Shown: positions 1 to 8,208 of the stretch, in pieces
How positions within the stretch are numbered: position 1 is the first letter of the stretch
Layout of the letters: each line of letters opens with the position of its first letter
From: an uncultured Collinsella sp.
GTDB lineage: Bacteria; Actinomycetota; Coriobacteriia; Coriobacteriales; Coriobacteriaceae
Direction of reading: 5' to 3'
DNA length: 54,400 nt
NCBI GenBank assembly: GCA_902490365.1
Contig: CABUDQ010000007.1
Coordinates: 1-54,400 of the forward strand
Program-made: the position numbers and the translations under genes
Notes under the pieces: model-generated
What the model was told of the DNA's origin: nothing
The model's database searches: none
Seen by the model: only the letters and a program-made list of their open reading frames with translations

Positions 1-24
1 AATCTCGAGTGTATCGAGCTTCAC
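1..24 (-). CDS. possible 5' end of a gene running off the left edge
   Basis: A GTG codon reading leftwards is preceded by a strong ribosome binding site (GGGGAGGAA) about nine bases upstream, and the eight codons visible read MKLDTLEI. A promoter-like pair lies at 114-143 on the same strand. Only eight residues are inside the window, so no family can be named. Confidence 0.3.
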
Positions 25-71
25 GTCCGTGTTCCTCCCCCGGCGCCCACAGGGCGTTGTATTTATGTTCA

Positions 72-100
72 CCATGGCTAACCGTTTGCCATGGCTAACC
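72..100. repeat. 12-bp direct repeat pair, possible operator
   Basis: CCATGGCTAACC occurs at 72-83 and again at 89-100, a spacing of 17 bp, with a weaker related TTAACCATG just after. The pair lies between the putative promoter at 114-143 and the start of the gene leaving the left edge, so it could be an operator or a leader element. This is inference from position only. Confidence 0.35.
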
Positions 101-113
101 AATTTAACCATGC

Positions 114-143
114 ATGATAGCGCGAACACACAACGACGTTCAA
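114..143 (-). promoter_or_regulatory. putative sigma-70 type promoter for the gene leaving the left edge
   Basis: On the minus strand TTGAAC is followed after 18 bp by TATCAT. It points left, toward the partial gene at the window edge, and lies beyond the terminator that closes the arginine operon. Confidence 0.45.
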
Positions 144-193
144 TCAACAGATCGGTGCAAGCTAAGCTGCCCCCATTGCACCCAAGCAGCAAA

Positions 194-230
194 AGCCCGC
201 GCAAGCAACTAATGTCACCCGCGCGGGCCT
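194..230 (-). terminator. intrinsic terminator of the arginine operon
   Basis: An 8-9 bp GC-only stem (AGCCCGCGC pairing with GCGCGGGC) with an 18-nt loop is followed on the minus strand by TTTT. It lies downstream of the permease gene that ends at 344. The rest of 1-343 holds only the promoter, the direct repeat and the edge gene listed here. Confidence 0.6.
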
Positions 231-343
231 GGTGGGCACTCACAGAAGCACGTTACAGAGGCCCACGTCAGTTATGGAATACCGAGCAACACCGACACGC
301 GATGTCTCCGTCGGCTTACCAAGCAATACAGTTCGCCATAGTC

Positions 344-1807
344 TTAGACAATCGGCGCAATGCCGGCAAAGTGCATATACAGCGAGATGATCGCCACGAC
401 AATGACCACTGCTGCGATCAGCTTGTCGTGCATATGCGGAAGCACCTGCTTGCCGCGCCCGCGCTCGCCCACAATGTAGACGGGAATGGCCGGGGCAAAT
501 AGGATCGTCGTGATCATGACGCCCTGGAGACCCGTCGACCACACAAGGAACAACGTGTAGATAAAGCCGAGCGTACCGAAGAAGCGCGCCTTGCCGACAC
601 TTGGCGCATGCGGCCCGTCCAGATGCTCCCTCTTCCAGCCGATCACCATGTAATAGGCAGCCGAGCAGACATACGGAACCAGAATCGTGTTAACCGCGCA
701 GCTATAGAAGAACTGGTAGGTGCTCGCCGCCACATACGACACGATCAAGAAGAGCTGCGTGATTCCGGAGCTCACGAGAATCGTCACCACCGGGGCATCA
801 TGCTTGTTCGTCTTAGCAAACGCCAACGGGAAGGAACCCTGGCGCGCCGCCTCGAACGGCGTCTCGGACGCAATGATGACATAGCCCAGCAGCGCGCCGA
901 CCAACGAAAGGATAACGCCAAGGTTTACGATGGCAGCACCAACCGGACCGATTGCGCACTCGAGAATTCCCGCCATGGAGGGCGTTGCAAGCTGTGCCAT
1001 CTCCTCGCGCGGCATAATGCCGAGCGACAGCATCGAGATGATCAGATACAGCGTGAATACAGCCGCAAATCCGAGCGCCGTCGAGCGGCCGACGTCACGC
1101 ACGTACTTAGCACGGCCCGAGATAACGACAGCGCCCTCGATGCCCGTGAAGACCCAGACAAGGGCAATCATGGTCGAGACAACCTGCTCGCCAAAGCCAG
1201 GACCAGCCGGCTCTCCCCAGAAGTTGTCCATAAAGATATCGACGTTGAACTTACCCAGGAGCACGATACTCAGCACAAAGAGCCCCAACGGCACCAGCTT
1301 CGCCAACGTGACGATTGTGTTAATGCCCGCAGCCTCCTTAACGCCACGAAGCACAAGGGCGGTAAGGAACCACAAAAACACGCTGGCGCAGACGATAGAA
1401 AGCAGGTTGTTACCCGCGCCAAACGCGGGGAAGAAATAGCCCAGCGCGCTAAACAGCAAGAGCGCAAAGCTCACGTTGGAAAGGCACGCGCTGATCCAGT
1501 AGCCCCAAGCGGAGTTGAATCCAATGTAATCGCCAAAGCCGGCCGCAGCATATGCATAGATGCCGCCGGTCAGGTCAGGACGTGCCTGAGACAGACCGTT
1601 GAACACCATCATCAGCGCAAAGACGCCAATAAAGCAAATTCCCCACGAGATAATGACCGCGCCGGTATTGGCTCCGCCTGCTGCCATATCGCCGGCAAGC
1701 GAAAAGATGCCGCCACAAATACTGGCGGTAATAACCATCATGGTCAGACGGAAAAGATCAAGACCATTGGGGTCGATCATCTCGTCGTTACGAGTTTTAG
1801 AGGCCAT
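344..1807 (-). CDS. APC-superfamily basic amino acid antiporter (ArcD/arginine-ornithine type)
   Basis: A 487-residue polytopic membrane protein with about twelve hydrophobic segments from residue 18 to the C-terminus. The first helix carries the glycine-rich stretch ITASICGGIFSLAGD typical of APC-family amino acid/polyamine antiporters, and the overall look is that of the basic amino acid (arginine/ornithine) subgroup. The start at 1807 is chosen over the longer frame because GGAGGGGG lies nine bases upstream; the extra N-terminal residues of the longer frame are arginine-rich and unlike the family. It follows the dimethylarginine hydrolase-like gene in the same direction, which suggests uptake of arginine or a methylated arginine and export of the product (citrulline or ornithine). 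The exact substrate is inferred from this neighbour. Confidence 0.82.
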   Translation of the reverse strand: MASKTRNDEMIDPNGLDLFRLTMMVITASICGGIFSLAGDMAAGGANTGAVIISWGICFIGVFALMMVFNGLSQARPDLTGGIYAYAAAGFGDYIGFNSAWGYWISACLSNVSFALLLFSALGYFFPAFGAGNNLLSIVCASVFLWFLTALVLRGVKEAAGINTIVTLAKLVPLGLFVLSIVLLGKFNVDIFMDNFWGEPAGPGFGEQVVSTMIALVWVFTGIEGAVVISGRAKYVRDVGRSTALGFAAVFTLYLIISMLSLGIMPREEMAQLATPSMAGILECAIGPVGAAIVNLGVILSLVGALLGYVIIASETPFEAARQGSFPLAFAKTNKHDAPVVTILVSSGITQLFLIVSYVAASTYQFFYSCAVNTILVPYVCSAAYYMVIGWKREHLDGPHAPSVGKARFFGTLGFIYTLFLVWSTGLQGVMITTILFAPAIPVYIVGERGRGKQVLPHMHDKLIAAVVIVVAIISLYMHFAGIAPIV

Positions 1808-1839
1808 TATATGTGCACCCCCTCCATCAGACGACCGCA

Positions 1840-1880
1840 TAAAGATGGCCCGGACGTCCCGAATCGGGTGCCGGGCCATC
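1840..1880 (-). terminator. hairpin between hydrolase and permease genes, possible partial terminator
   Basis: GATGGCCCGG (1844-1853) pairs with CCGGGCCATC (1871-1880) and an inner CCCGA/TCGGG pair extends the stem. On the minus strand it is followed by TTTATG, a short U-tract. It sits in the 108-bp gap of the two-gene operon and may lower permease expression or protect the upstream mRNA. Confidence 0.5.
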
Positions 1881-1915
1881 GGTCAAGCGATCATTAAGCT
1901 AGTACAGCGACCGCA

Positions 1916-2692
1916 TTAGAAGCGCAGGGACAGGCAGGAGAGGCCGCCGTCGACCTTGCGATACTCGGAGGTGTCAACGACGAGTGTCTTGTAGCCCAGA
2001 TCCTGCACGGCCTTGAGCACAGTCGGATAGCCCTCGGCAACGATGACCGTACCGTTGACCCAGATGCAGTTTGCGCCGTACGCCTCGTCCTCGGGCACGA
2101 CGATCTTGTTGTACTGGGCAAAGTCGGGCTTATCGATGAACTCACCAGAGACGAGCATGTTGTTGTCCTCGATGTAGTTGACGCCCGTCTTGAGGTGCAG
2201 GACCTCCTCCAGCGGAACCTCAGAACCCTCGAGGCCCCAGCCCTCGAGAATCTCGCAGAACTGGCGAATGCCCTCTTCGTTGGTACGAGCGGAGCGACCG
2301 ACGTAGAAATGGTCACCGACCATCATGACGTCGCCGCCGTCAAGCGTGCCCGGGGAAACGATGTGCTTCACATGCTCGTCGTCAAAGAAGCGACGGACGA
2401 CCGGCTCGATCTCGCCCTTCTCGCCATTACGGCTGTCGGCGCCGGGGTTGGTAATGATGGCGCCGCAGCGAGTGATAACGGCCGGATCCTCGACGAAGCA
2501 GCTGTCGGGATACTGCTCGAGAGCCGGCAGCACCGACACGTCAACGCCGCACTGCTCGAGTGCGTGCTCGTAATCGTAATGCTCCTCGATAGCGCGCTCG
2601 TAGATGGGCTGGCCAAGCTCGGGAGCGCTCGTGATGCCATTGCTCAGGGACTTGCCGGGACGACGGATAATGACGTGGCTGAACTTGGTCAT
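1916..2692 (-). CDS. dimethylarginine dimethylaminohydrolase (DDAH)-family amidinotransferase-fold hydrolase
   Basis: 258 residues, the usual size of DDAH and clearly shorter than arginine deiminase (about 400) or agmatine deiminase (about 360). Family landmarks are DSCFVEDPAVI at 63-73, DGGDV at 118-122, the catalytic histidine in LHLKTGV (His166) and the catalytic cysteine near the C-terminus in GGLSCLSLRF (Cys253). Enzymes of this class attack the guanidinium carbon, for example turning NG,NG-dimethylarginine into citrulline and dimethylamine. AAGGAGG lies six bases before the ATG. The gene is first in an operon with an arginine-type antiporter and is divergent from a GntR regulator. Whether the substrate is methylarginine or another guanidino compound cannot be read from the sequence. 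Confidence 0.85.
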   Translation of the reverse strand: MTKFSHVIIRRPGKSLSNGITSAPELGQPIYERAIEEHYDYEHALEQCGVDVSVLPALEQYPDSCFVEDPAVITRCGAIITNPGADSRNGEKGEIEPVVRRFFDDEHVKHIVSPGTLDGGDVMMVGDHFYVGRSARTNEEGIRQFCEILEGWGLEGSEVPLEEVLHLKTGVNYIEDNNMLVSGEFIDKPDFAQYNKIVVPEDEAYGANCIWVNGTVIVAEGYPTVLKAVQDLGYKTLVVDTSEYRKVDGGLSCLSLRF

Positions 2693-2788
2693 AATGATCC
2701 TCCTTGGATCTCTTAGTAGAGGGCGGACTTCCTCGCGCCCGCCTTCCTTCCGGTGGCTTTATCTTAGGGTGTCTTTGCTGTTTTGTAT

Positions 2789-2800
2789 ATTGTATACAAT
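2789..2800. promoter_or_regulatory. perfect 12-bp palindrome, likely GntR operator
   Basis: ATTGTATACAAT is a perfect palindrome with the GTATAC core typical of operators bound by FadR/FCD-type GntR regulators. It sits in the 254-bp gap between the divergent hydrolase operon and the GntR gene, with a half-site-like TTTGTATATT directly before it. Control of both directions by the adjacent regulator is an inference. Confidence 0.6.
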
Positions 2801-2946
2801 CCTGAGCGGTAGGTTTTTCTCGGTAAGCGTTTTTTTGCTTCTTCTGATTAAGTAGCGCGATTTAGCTGGTCGTTCTATAATTCAATTAGTCTATTCAAGC
2901 GAAACGTATTAAGAATTGAAAATATACAGTTAAGGGTTATAAGTTC

Positions 2947-3597
2947 ATGGAAACACTCAGAAGGCCCTTGAAGGACCATGTATACGACTACATTTCGAGT
3001 CGTATAGACGCCGGCGAGCTTTCGGCCGGCGACCGCGTGAGCGAGCAAGCGATCTGCGATGCCATGGGCGTTTCGCGCACGCCGGTTCGCGAGGCGCTCA
3101 TCCAGCTAGCAAGCGATGGCTATCTGGACAATCTCCCCCGCCGCGGATTCCGCGTCCGTGGATTCGATCAGCAAAATGCCGTTGAGGTCTTTGAGATTAT
3201 GGGGCCGCTCGACGGGCAGGCAGCATATCTCGCCTGCCCCCTCCTGACCGAAGAGGACATCATGCAGCTAAAGTTTTTGGTTGGGTCCATGGACCTTGCG
3301 ATCCAGGGCGGTCTTATCCGAAAGTACGACGACATTCAGCGAGACTTTCACCTGACGTACTTTAACCGCTGCGGCAACGACCGTCTACGCGACATGATTT
3401 CGCAACTCGAACGCTGTTTTATCAAGCGCGATTACGAGACCGTCGACCAGGAGACGGCGTGCAAACTCCTGGGCATAGCCAATGCCGAGCATGCTCATAT
3501 TCTTGAGCTGTTCGAAGCGCGAGATGCAGTGGGCGTGCGAGACTACGTTCGCGATGTCCATTGGAACACGGACAACGCCCAGTTCACCGTTTGGTAG
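2947..3597 (+). CDS. GntR-family transcriptional regulator with FCD domain
   Basis: 216 residues. Residues 8-70 form a winged helix-turn-helix of GntR type, with the characteristic SEQAICDAMGVSRTPVREAL recognition region and the wing RRGFRVRGF. The rest is an all-helical FCD ligand domain; the histidines expected to hold a metal are visible in RDFHLTYFNRCGND, NAEHAHILELFEARD and DVHWNTD. It is divergent from the DDAH/permease operon with a palindromic GTATAC operator in between, so it probably senses an arginine derivative or product and controls that operon. Its 3' end is followed by a long hairpin shared with the convergent hydrolase gene. Confidence 0.88.
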   Translation: METLRRPLKDHVYDYISSRIDAGELSAGDRVSEQAICDAMGVSRTPVREALIQLASDGYLDNLPRRGFRVRGFDQQNAVEVFEIMGPLDGQAAYLACPLLTEEDIMQLKFLVGSMDLAIQGGLIRKYDDIQRDFHLTYFNRCGNDRLRDMISQLERCFIKRDYETVDQETACKLLGIANAEHAHILELFEARDAVGVRDYVRDVHWNTDNAQFTVW

Positions 3598-3631
3598 AAA
3601 AGCAACAAAGGTAGCTTTCAAATGTCCACCT

Positions 3632-3702
3632 CACGAGAGTGGATAATCTCCCATTTTTGTCGAAAAGCAGACCAAAAAATGGGAGATTATCCACTCTCGT
3701 GC
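3632..3702. repeat. GTGGATAATCTCCC palindromic repeat (family 2, copy A)
   Basis: A near-perfect inverted repeat of about 27 bp per arm: CACGAGAGTGGATAATCTCC... (3632-3658) pairs with 3675-3702 around a loop of about 16 nt. Poly-A at one side and poly-T at the other of the loop flank the stem tip. It lies between two convergent genes and could serve as a bidirectional terminator. The same core recurs at 25452-25596 and 40139-40234. Confidence 0.85.
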
Positions 3703-3710
3703 TGCGCGGT

Positions 3711-4613
3711 CTAGAAACCGTGGCGCTCCAGGAATCGGAAGGCTAGGCGAATCCAAGGACGGACCGCCACCTGCTTGTCCTCGTTGTCGACTGCGGTGTT
3801 GGCGTTGCCGAGCGAAAGGCCGTGGCCGCCCTGGTCAAAGACGTGCATCTCGCATGCGACGCCCTCCTCGGCCATGCGCTGCGCAAACGGGTAGACCTGC
3901 GCGATCGGCGCCGTCTTGTCGTCGGACACGCCCCACACAAAGGTCGGCGGCATCTGGCGCGAAACATGCGTGGTGGGGCAGATGTCGGCCAAGTGTTCGT
4001 CGGTTGCCTCACCGCCCGTCACCATCGACAGGTAGTCGTTAAGCAAATCACGTCCCGTCTTGCCGCCCGTCTTGGGCACGCGCAGGTCAATGCGCGGATC
4101 GCGCGTCTGCATGTCGCGCACATAGGCAAGGTCGAGCAATGGATAGCCCAGCACCACGGCGTCGGGGCGAATATCATCCGGACGCACCCCGGCAAGCGCC
4201 GCAAAGGGACCGGTTTTCCACTGCGTTGCTAACGAGGCACAAATCATGCCGCCCGCCGAAAAGCCCACGACGCACACGCGCTTGGGGTCGACATGCCATT
4301 CGTCGGCATTAGCGCGCACCGTGGCGACCATCTTGGCAAGATCGGCCTGCGGGTGCGGAAAACTCACGTCGCCCGTGCCGCTTGTCACATAGTTGAGCAC
4401 AAAAGCCTGGTACCCGTGATCCAAAAACGCAAACGCCACCGGATCTTGCTCATGCGGAGCGATGTGCGTAAACGCGCCTCCACCGCAGATAATCACTGCC
4501 GGGCGACGACCATTAGGCTTATCGGGCAGCGGCTCGGCGCCCAAATAGGTAAACGTCGCCGGATATTCCTCAGTCGGCTCCTCGCCCCACAGCGCATGAC
4601 TCTCGATAATCAA
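3711..4613 (-). CDS. alpha/beta-hydrolase, acetyl-esterase / xylan-esterase-like
   Basis: 300 residues with the alpha/beta-hydrolase plan of small esterases: an oxyanion-hole stretch ICGGGAF at 42-48, the nucleophile elbow GFSAGG at 117-122 (Ser119), a probable acid in GVSDDKTAP near 237, and the histidine in GGHGLSLG near 277. No signal peptide, so cytoplasmic. This pattern is common for acetyl-ester hydrolases acting on sugar or short-chain esters in gut bacteria. It is convergent with the GntR gene and divergent from the PTS IIA gene, which gives little functional context. Substrate unknown. Confidence 0.8.
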   Translation of the reverse strand: MIIESHALWGEEPTEEYPATFTYLGAEPLPDKPNGRRPAVIICGGGAFTHIAPHEQDPVAFAFLDHGYQAFVLNYVTSGTGDVSFPHPQADLAKMVATVRANADEWHVDPKRVCVVGFSAGGMICASLATQWKTGPFAALAGVRPDDIRPDAVVLGYPLLDLAYVRDMQTRDPRIDLRVPKTGGKTGRDLLNDYLSMVTGGEATDEHLADICPTTHVSRQMPPTFVWGVSDDKTAPIAQVYPFAQRMAEEGVACEMHVFDQGGHGLSLGNANTAVDNEDKQVAVRPWIRLAFRFLERHGF

Positions 4614-4785
4614 TTGGTGCTCCCTTCGCGCAATTCGTGCGCACTATTTTTTCGTCCTCAAGCGTACCCCAGTTGGACCCACGGCGCAGAAACACTCCCG
4701 CAATAAGTTCCCTTTCAACTGATATATCACATAATCCCAGCTCAGCACTATCGTTTCACAGCGTAAAATAGGGACGCTGACCGTG

Positions 4786-4813
4786 CCGGGAAACACATAC
4801 GTAACGTTTCCGG
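4786..4813. promoter_or_regulatory. inverted repeat upstream of the PTS IIA gene
   Basis: GGGAAAC and GTTTCC(GG) face each other across 11 bp about 50 bp before the PTS IIA start. It could be an operator or a leader hairpin; no clear promoter hexamers were recognised in 4614-4861, which otherwise shows nothing. Confidence 0.3.
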
Positions 4814-4861
4814 CTACATTACACGCGTGCAACAGGCGCGCTTGATACGTTGGAGGCAACT

Positions 4862-5425
4862 ATGGGTCTGCTCGATTCGCTCAAGTCCACGTTCACTTCG
4901 TCGGGCGAGGCGTCCGTTCCGCCCTCAGCAAGCTTCGCTACCCGCGAAGGCGTCATCTATGCCCCTGTCAACGGCGTACTCGTCAATCTGGACGAGGTTC
5001 CCGACGAGACCATCGCCGCGGGCATGCTCGGTCAGGGCTATGGCATCGAGCCCATCACCGACACCATCTATGCGCCCGCCAACGGCCGCATCGGCGCCAC
5101 CACCGTCACCAACCACTCCATCGGCATGATCACCGAGGACGGTCTTCGCGTGTTCATCCATGTTGGCCTGGGCACCGTGGAAATGAACGGCAAGGGTTTT
5201 GCCCGCTTTGTCGAGATGGGCGATGTGGTCAAGGCAGGCCAGCCGCTCATCAGCTTCGACCGCGAGGCCATTAAGGCCGCCGGTCACGAGGACATCGTGA
5301 CCGTCATCGTCTCCGAGCTCGATCGTCTTAAGAGCATCGACCATGTCGGCGAGTCTGGAACGCTTATCGGCGGCAACCCGCTCGTCAAGCTTGGCGACCC
5401 GCTGCTGGTAGCCAAGACCAAGTAG
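4862..5425 (+). CDS. PTS glucose-type IIA domain protein (Crr-like)
   Basis: 187 residues, a single IIA-Glc domain. The family signature is visible: His85 in VTNHSIGM and the phosphorylated His100 in LRVFIHVGLGTVEMNGKGF, followed by VKAGQPLISFD. Such proteins take phosphate from HPr and pass it to IIB of glucose/N-acetylglucosamine/beta-glucoside systems, and may also act in regulation. The start at 4862 is chosen because GGAGG lies five bases upstream; the frame could begin 12 bases earlier but inside that site. No IIB or IIC gene is nearby, so it must serve a transporter encoded elsewhere. A clear terminator follows. Confidence 0.9.
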   Translation: MGLLDSLKSTFTSSGEASVPPSASFATREGVIYAPVNGVLVNLDEVPDETIAAGMLGQGYGIEPITDTIYAPANGRIGATTVTNHSIGMITEDGLRVFIHVGLGTVEMNGKGFARFVEMGDVVKAGQPLISFDREAIKAAGHEDIVTVIVSELDRLKSIDHVGESGTLIGGNPLVKLGDPLLVAKTK

Positions 5426-5463
5426 CCAGGCCCCGTGCCACACAGCCAAAAGGCACCTCGTCA

Positions 5464-5497
5464 AGCGCCCGCGACCATTTGGCCGCGGGCGCTTTTC
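5464..5497 (+). terminator. intrinsic terminator after the PTS IIA gene
   Basis: AGCGCCCGCG (5464-5473) pairs with CGCGGGCGCT (5484-5493), followed by TTTTCGTTT. Confidence 0.9.
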
Positions 5498-5606
5498 GTT
5501 TGAAAAACCATCCCGCCAATGACTTATCTGTATAGCCCAAATGAGCCGAGCTGCTAGAATATCGAACTGTATGGATAACTATCATTCAACCGCTATGGGA
5601 GGATAC

Positions 5607-7010
5607 GTGAACCGCACCAAAATCGCGCAGCTCTATGCCGATGCCGAGTCGCTCGGCGGCCAGACCGTCACTGTCGCCGGCTGGGTCAAGTCCGTCCGCG
5701 ACATGAAGAACTTTGGCTTTGTTACGCTCAACGACGGCAGCTGCTTCCGCGACCTGCAGGTCGTCATGAACCGCGAGGCGCTCGACAACTACGACGAGAT
5801 CGCCCACCAAAACGTCTCGGCCGCACTCATTTGCACTGGCACCGTCAAGCTGACCCCCGATGCGCCCCAGCCCTTCGAGCTTTCCGCCACCTCCATCGAG
5901 ATCGAGGGCGTCAGCGCCCCGGATTACCCGCTGCAGAAGAAGCGCGCAACCGTCGAGTTCCTGCGCACCCAGCAGCACCTGCGCCCGCGCACTAACCTGT
6001 TCCGCGCCGTGTTCCGCATCCGCTCTGTCGCGGCTGCCGCCATCCACCACTTCTTCCAGGAGCAGGGCTTTGTCTACGTCAACACCCCCATCATCACCAC
6101 GAGTGACTGCGAGGGTGCCGGCGAGATGTTCCGCGTGACCACGCTCGACCCCAAAAATCCGCCCCTCACCGAGTCCGGCGAGGTCGACTGGAGCCAGGAC
6201 TTCTTTGGTAAGCATGCGAGCCTCACCGTGTCCGGTCAGCTCAATGCCGAGAACTTTGCCATGGCCTTTGGCGACGTGTACACCTTTGGCCCCACCTTCC
6301 GCGCCGAAAACTCCAACACCACGCGTCACGCCGCCGAGTTTTGGATGATCGAGCCCGAGATGGCCTTTGCCGACCTTAACGACTACATGGATAACGCCGA
6401 GGCCATGCTCAAGTACGTCCTTAAGGACGTTATGGCCACCTGCCCCGACGAGCTCAACATGCTCAACAAGTTTGTGGACAAGGGCCTGATCGAGCGCCTG
6501 GACCACGTGGCAAACTCCGACTTTGCCCGCGTTACCTACACCGAGGCCGTCGAGATCCTGGAGCAGGCAGTCGCCGCAGGTCACCAGTTCGACTACCCCG
6601 TCAGCTGGGGCATCGACCTGCAGACCGAGCACGAGCGTTTCCTGACCGAAGAGCACTTTAAGCGCCCGACCTTCGTAACCGACTACCCTGCCGAGATCAA
6701 GGCGTTCTACATGCGCATGAACGAGGACGGCAAGACCGTCGCCGCCGCCGACTGCCTGGTTCCCGGTATCGGTGAGATTATCGGCGGCTCCCAGCGCGAG
6801 GAGCGCCTGGATCTGCTCGAGGCCCGCATCAAGGACCTGGGTATGAATCCCGAGCAATACAAGTACTACCTTGACCTGCGCCGCTACGGTTCCTGCAAGC
6901 ACGCCGGCTACGGTCTGGGCTTCGAGCGCTTGGTGATGTACCTCACCGGCGTGGGCAACATCCGCGACGTCCTGCCGCACCCGCGTACCGTGGGCAACGC
7001 CGACTTCTAA
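5607..7010 (+). CDS. asnS: asparaginyl-tRNA synthetase
   Basis: 467 residues from a GTG start that has GGGAGGA four bases upstream; the frame extends 22 codons further but those residues do not fit the family. N-terminal OB-fold anticodon-binding domain (about 1-115: VTVAGWVKSVRDMKNFGFVTLNDGS), then a class II catalytic core with motif 2 in FRAENSNTTRHAAEFWMIE and motif 3 in GLGFERLVMYLTG. It charges tRNA-Asn with asparagine in the cytoplasm. The presence of this gene, together with asnB at 52243-54123, suggests direct Asn-tRNA formation rather than only amidation. No T-box leader was recognised upstream. Followed by its own terminator. Confidence 0.96.
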   Translation: MNRTKIAQLYADAESLGGQTVTVAGWVKSVRDMKNFGFVTLNDGSCFRDLQVVMNREALDNYDEIAHQNVSAALICTGTVKLTPDAPQPFELSATSIEIEGVSAPDYPLQKKRATVEFLRTQQHLRPRTNLFRAVFRIRSVAAAAIHHFFQEQGFVYVNTPIITTSDCEGAGEMFRVTTLDPKNPPLTESGEVDWSQDFFGKHASLTVSGQLNAENFAMAFGDVYTFGPTFRAENSNTTRHAAEFWMIEPEMAFADLNDYMDNAEAMLKYVLKDVMATCPDELNMLNKFVDKGLIERLDHVANSDFARVTYTEAVEILEQAVAAGHQFDYPVSWGIDLQTEHERFLTEEHFKRPTFVTDYPAEIKAFYMRMNEDGKTVAAADCLVPGIGEIIGGSQREERLDLLEARIKDLGMNPEQYKYYLDLRRYGSCKHAGYGLGFERLVMYLTGVGNIRDVLPHPRTVGNADF

Positions 7011-7050
7011 TCGCCACAGCGCCACCCAGCGCGTTACAGCACATCGCGTC

Positions 7051-7083
7051 AGCGCCTCTCGGCAAGCCGAGGGGCGCTTTTTT
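7051..7083 (+). terminator. intrinsic terminator after asnS
   Basis: AGCGCCTCTCGGC and GCCGAGGGGCGCT form a 13-bp stem with one G-U pair and an AA loop (closed tightly), followed by TTTTTT. Confidence 0.92.
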
Positions 7084-7259
7084 CAACAGCATCCGTCAAG
7101 CTTTTGGCAAGTTTTTGGTTAGTTGAGCAGGGCTGTTGAAAACTCGACCCGCCGCTTGCCGACAACTACCGACCGCCCAGAGCGCCTTGCGCCCCTAGGC
7201 AAGTCCCGCGTCCTAGGCTCCGTACCGTCGCCACCCAAAATGGAAAGGACGTGGGCGTT

Positions 7260-8048
7260 ATGACCGAAGCCGTTGTTGAAAACTATGAGACCACGACCAG
7301 AGGCGCCGCCTCGATGGCGGCCTATCGCGCCGTGCGCATCCTGCAGCTCTTGAGCGAAAACACCGGCGAAGACAAGGCATTGCTTTCCGATGAGTTAATC
7401 GAGCACCTCGCCCATCCCGACGACCCCGCCCGCATGCCCATCTCGGCGGCGCGGCGCAGCATCTACACCGCCATCTCCGCACTTCGCCATGCCGGATACG
7501 AAATTGAGTACAAACGCGGTGTGGGGTATCGGCTCTTGACCCGCCCGCTCACCGATGAAGAGATCATCCGGCTCCACGGCATGGTCATGCGCAACCGCTC
7601 CACGCCTATCGCTATCCGCAAGAGCATGGCGCAGCATTTAGTTGCCATGGCGAGTGCCGACGTTCGCGACTACCTCGATACACCCGAACCCGCTCCAAGC
7701 GCAGGCAGCAAGGCTACCAAGGCAACACGCACGCCCATCAAGCGCATCGACACGTGCGAGCTCGTCGAGCAGGCCATCGACCACGGAACGACCGTCAGCT
7801 TTGATATCTCGAGTACCCTCGCCCGTGGCGAAACCGAAGCGGTGCGGATGACGCTCCGGCCCTTTGCCATCAGGCAGCGCGATGGCATCTCGTATCTGCT
7901 GGGAACGGTCTACGACGCCCGAGGCACCGACGATACGCTACGCACCGTCGAGATCGCCCGTATGAGAAACGTCAGCACGCGCCTCCTTGACGGCAAGAAA
8001 CTCTTTGCCGCCCTGGACGAGGATGATGACGCCGTCTCCGCCGCATAA
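7260..8048 (+). CDS. WYL/HTH_11-type transcriptional regulator
   Basis: 262 residues. The N-terminal part (about 15-95) looks like a winged helix with SAARRSIYTAISALRHAGYE and YKRGVGYRLL as recognition helix and wing. The C-terminal half (about 160-250) has a WYL-like beta segment around RPFAIRQRDGISYLLGTVYD and an EIARMRNVSTR tail. WYL proteins often bind nucleotides or other ligands. The ATG at 7260 is preferred over the GTG at 7251 because AAAGGA lies eleven bases before it but only two before the GTG. It precedes the ABC importer operon; the motif GGCTGTTG followed by A-rich sequence occurs before both this gene (7128) and the importer (8112), a weak hint that it controls both. Confidence 0.72.
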   Translation: MTEAVVENYETTTRGAASMAAYRAVRILQLLSENTGEDKALLSDELIEHLAHPDDPARMPISAARRSIYTAISALRHAGYEIEYKRGVGYRLLTRPLTDEEIIRLHGMVMRNRSTPIAIRKSMAQHLVAMASADVRDYLDTPEPAPSAGSKATKATRTPIKRIDTCELVEQAIDHGTTVSFDISSTLARGETEAVRMTLRPFAIRQRDGISYLLGTVYDARGTDDTLRTVEIARMRNVSTRLLDGKKLFAALDEDDDAVSAA

Positions 8049-8117
8049 GCATCTCTGCCACCCATTCGACTACCCGTACCGCCTATCCGGTTCTGTATTA
8101 AAAAACCCGCCAGGCTG

Positions 8118-8148
8118 TTGTAAAAATGAACATCGGCGTTACTATAGT
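8118..8148 (+). promoter_or_regulatory. putative promoter of the ABC importer operon
   Basis: TTGTAA at 8118 is followed after 16 bp by TACTAT and after 19 bp by TATAGT. A small inverted repeat TGCACT...AGTGCA follows in the leader (about 8153-8172). The exact -10 is uncertain. Confidence 0.45.
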
Positions 8149-8208
8149 TCCACTTGCACTTTGTCCCAGTGCAGTGTTTCCAGCCATTTTTATACTGGGG
8201 GTAATGAT

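Noticed and set aside
2600..2855. An 83-codon plus-strand frame upstream of the GntR gene
   Set aside because: It overlaps the hydrolase gene start and the operator, has no ribosome site and resembles no known protein.
5501..5606. T-box leaders before the aminoacyl-tRNA synthetase genes asnS, cysS and lysS
   Set aside because: No conserved T-box sequence or specifier/antiterminator layout could be seen; cysS and lysS lie within runs of genes with short gaps.
5586..7025. A 479-codon open frame opposite asnS, and similar long frames opposite pepD, tuf, asnB, rplA/rplK and the ABC genes
   Set aside because: All mirror well-identified genes; none has a start signal or a domain.
7987..8208. N-terminal extension of the ABC binding protein
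   Set aside because: The extension overlaps the WYL gene and lacks a ribosome site; the lipoprotein signal starts cleanly at 8209.
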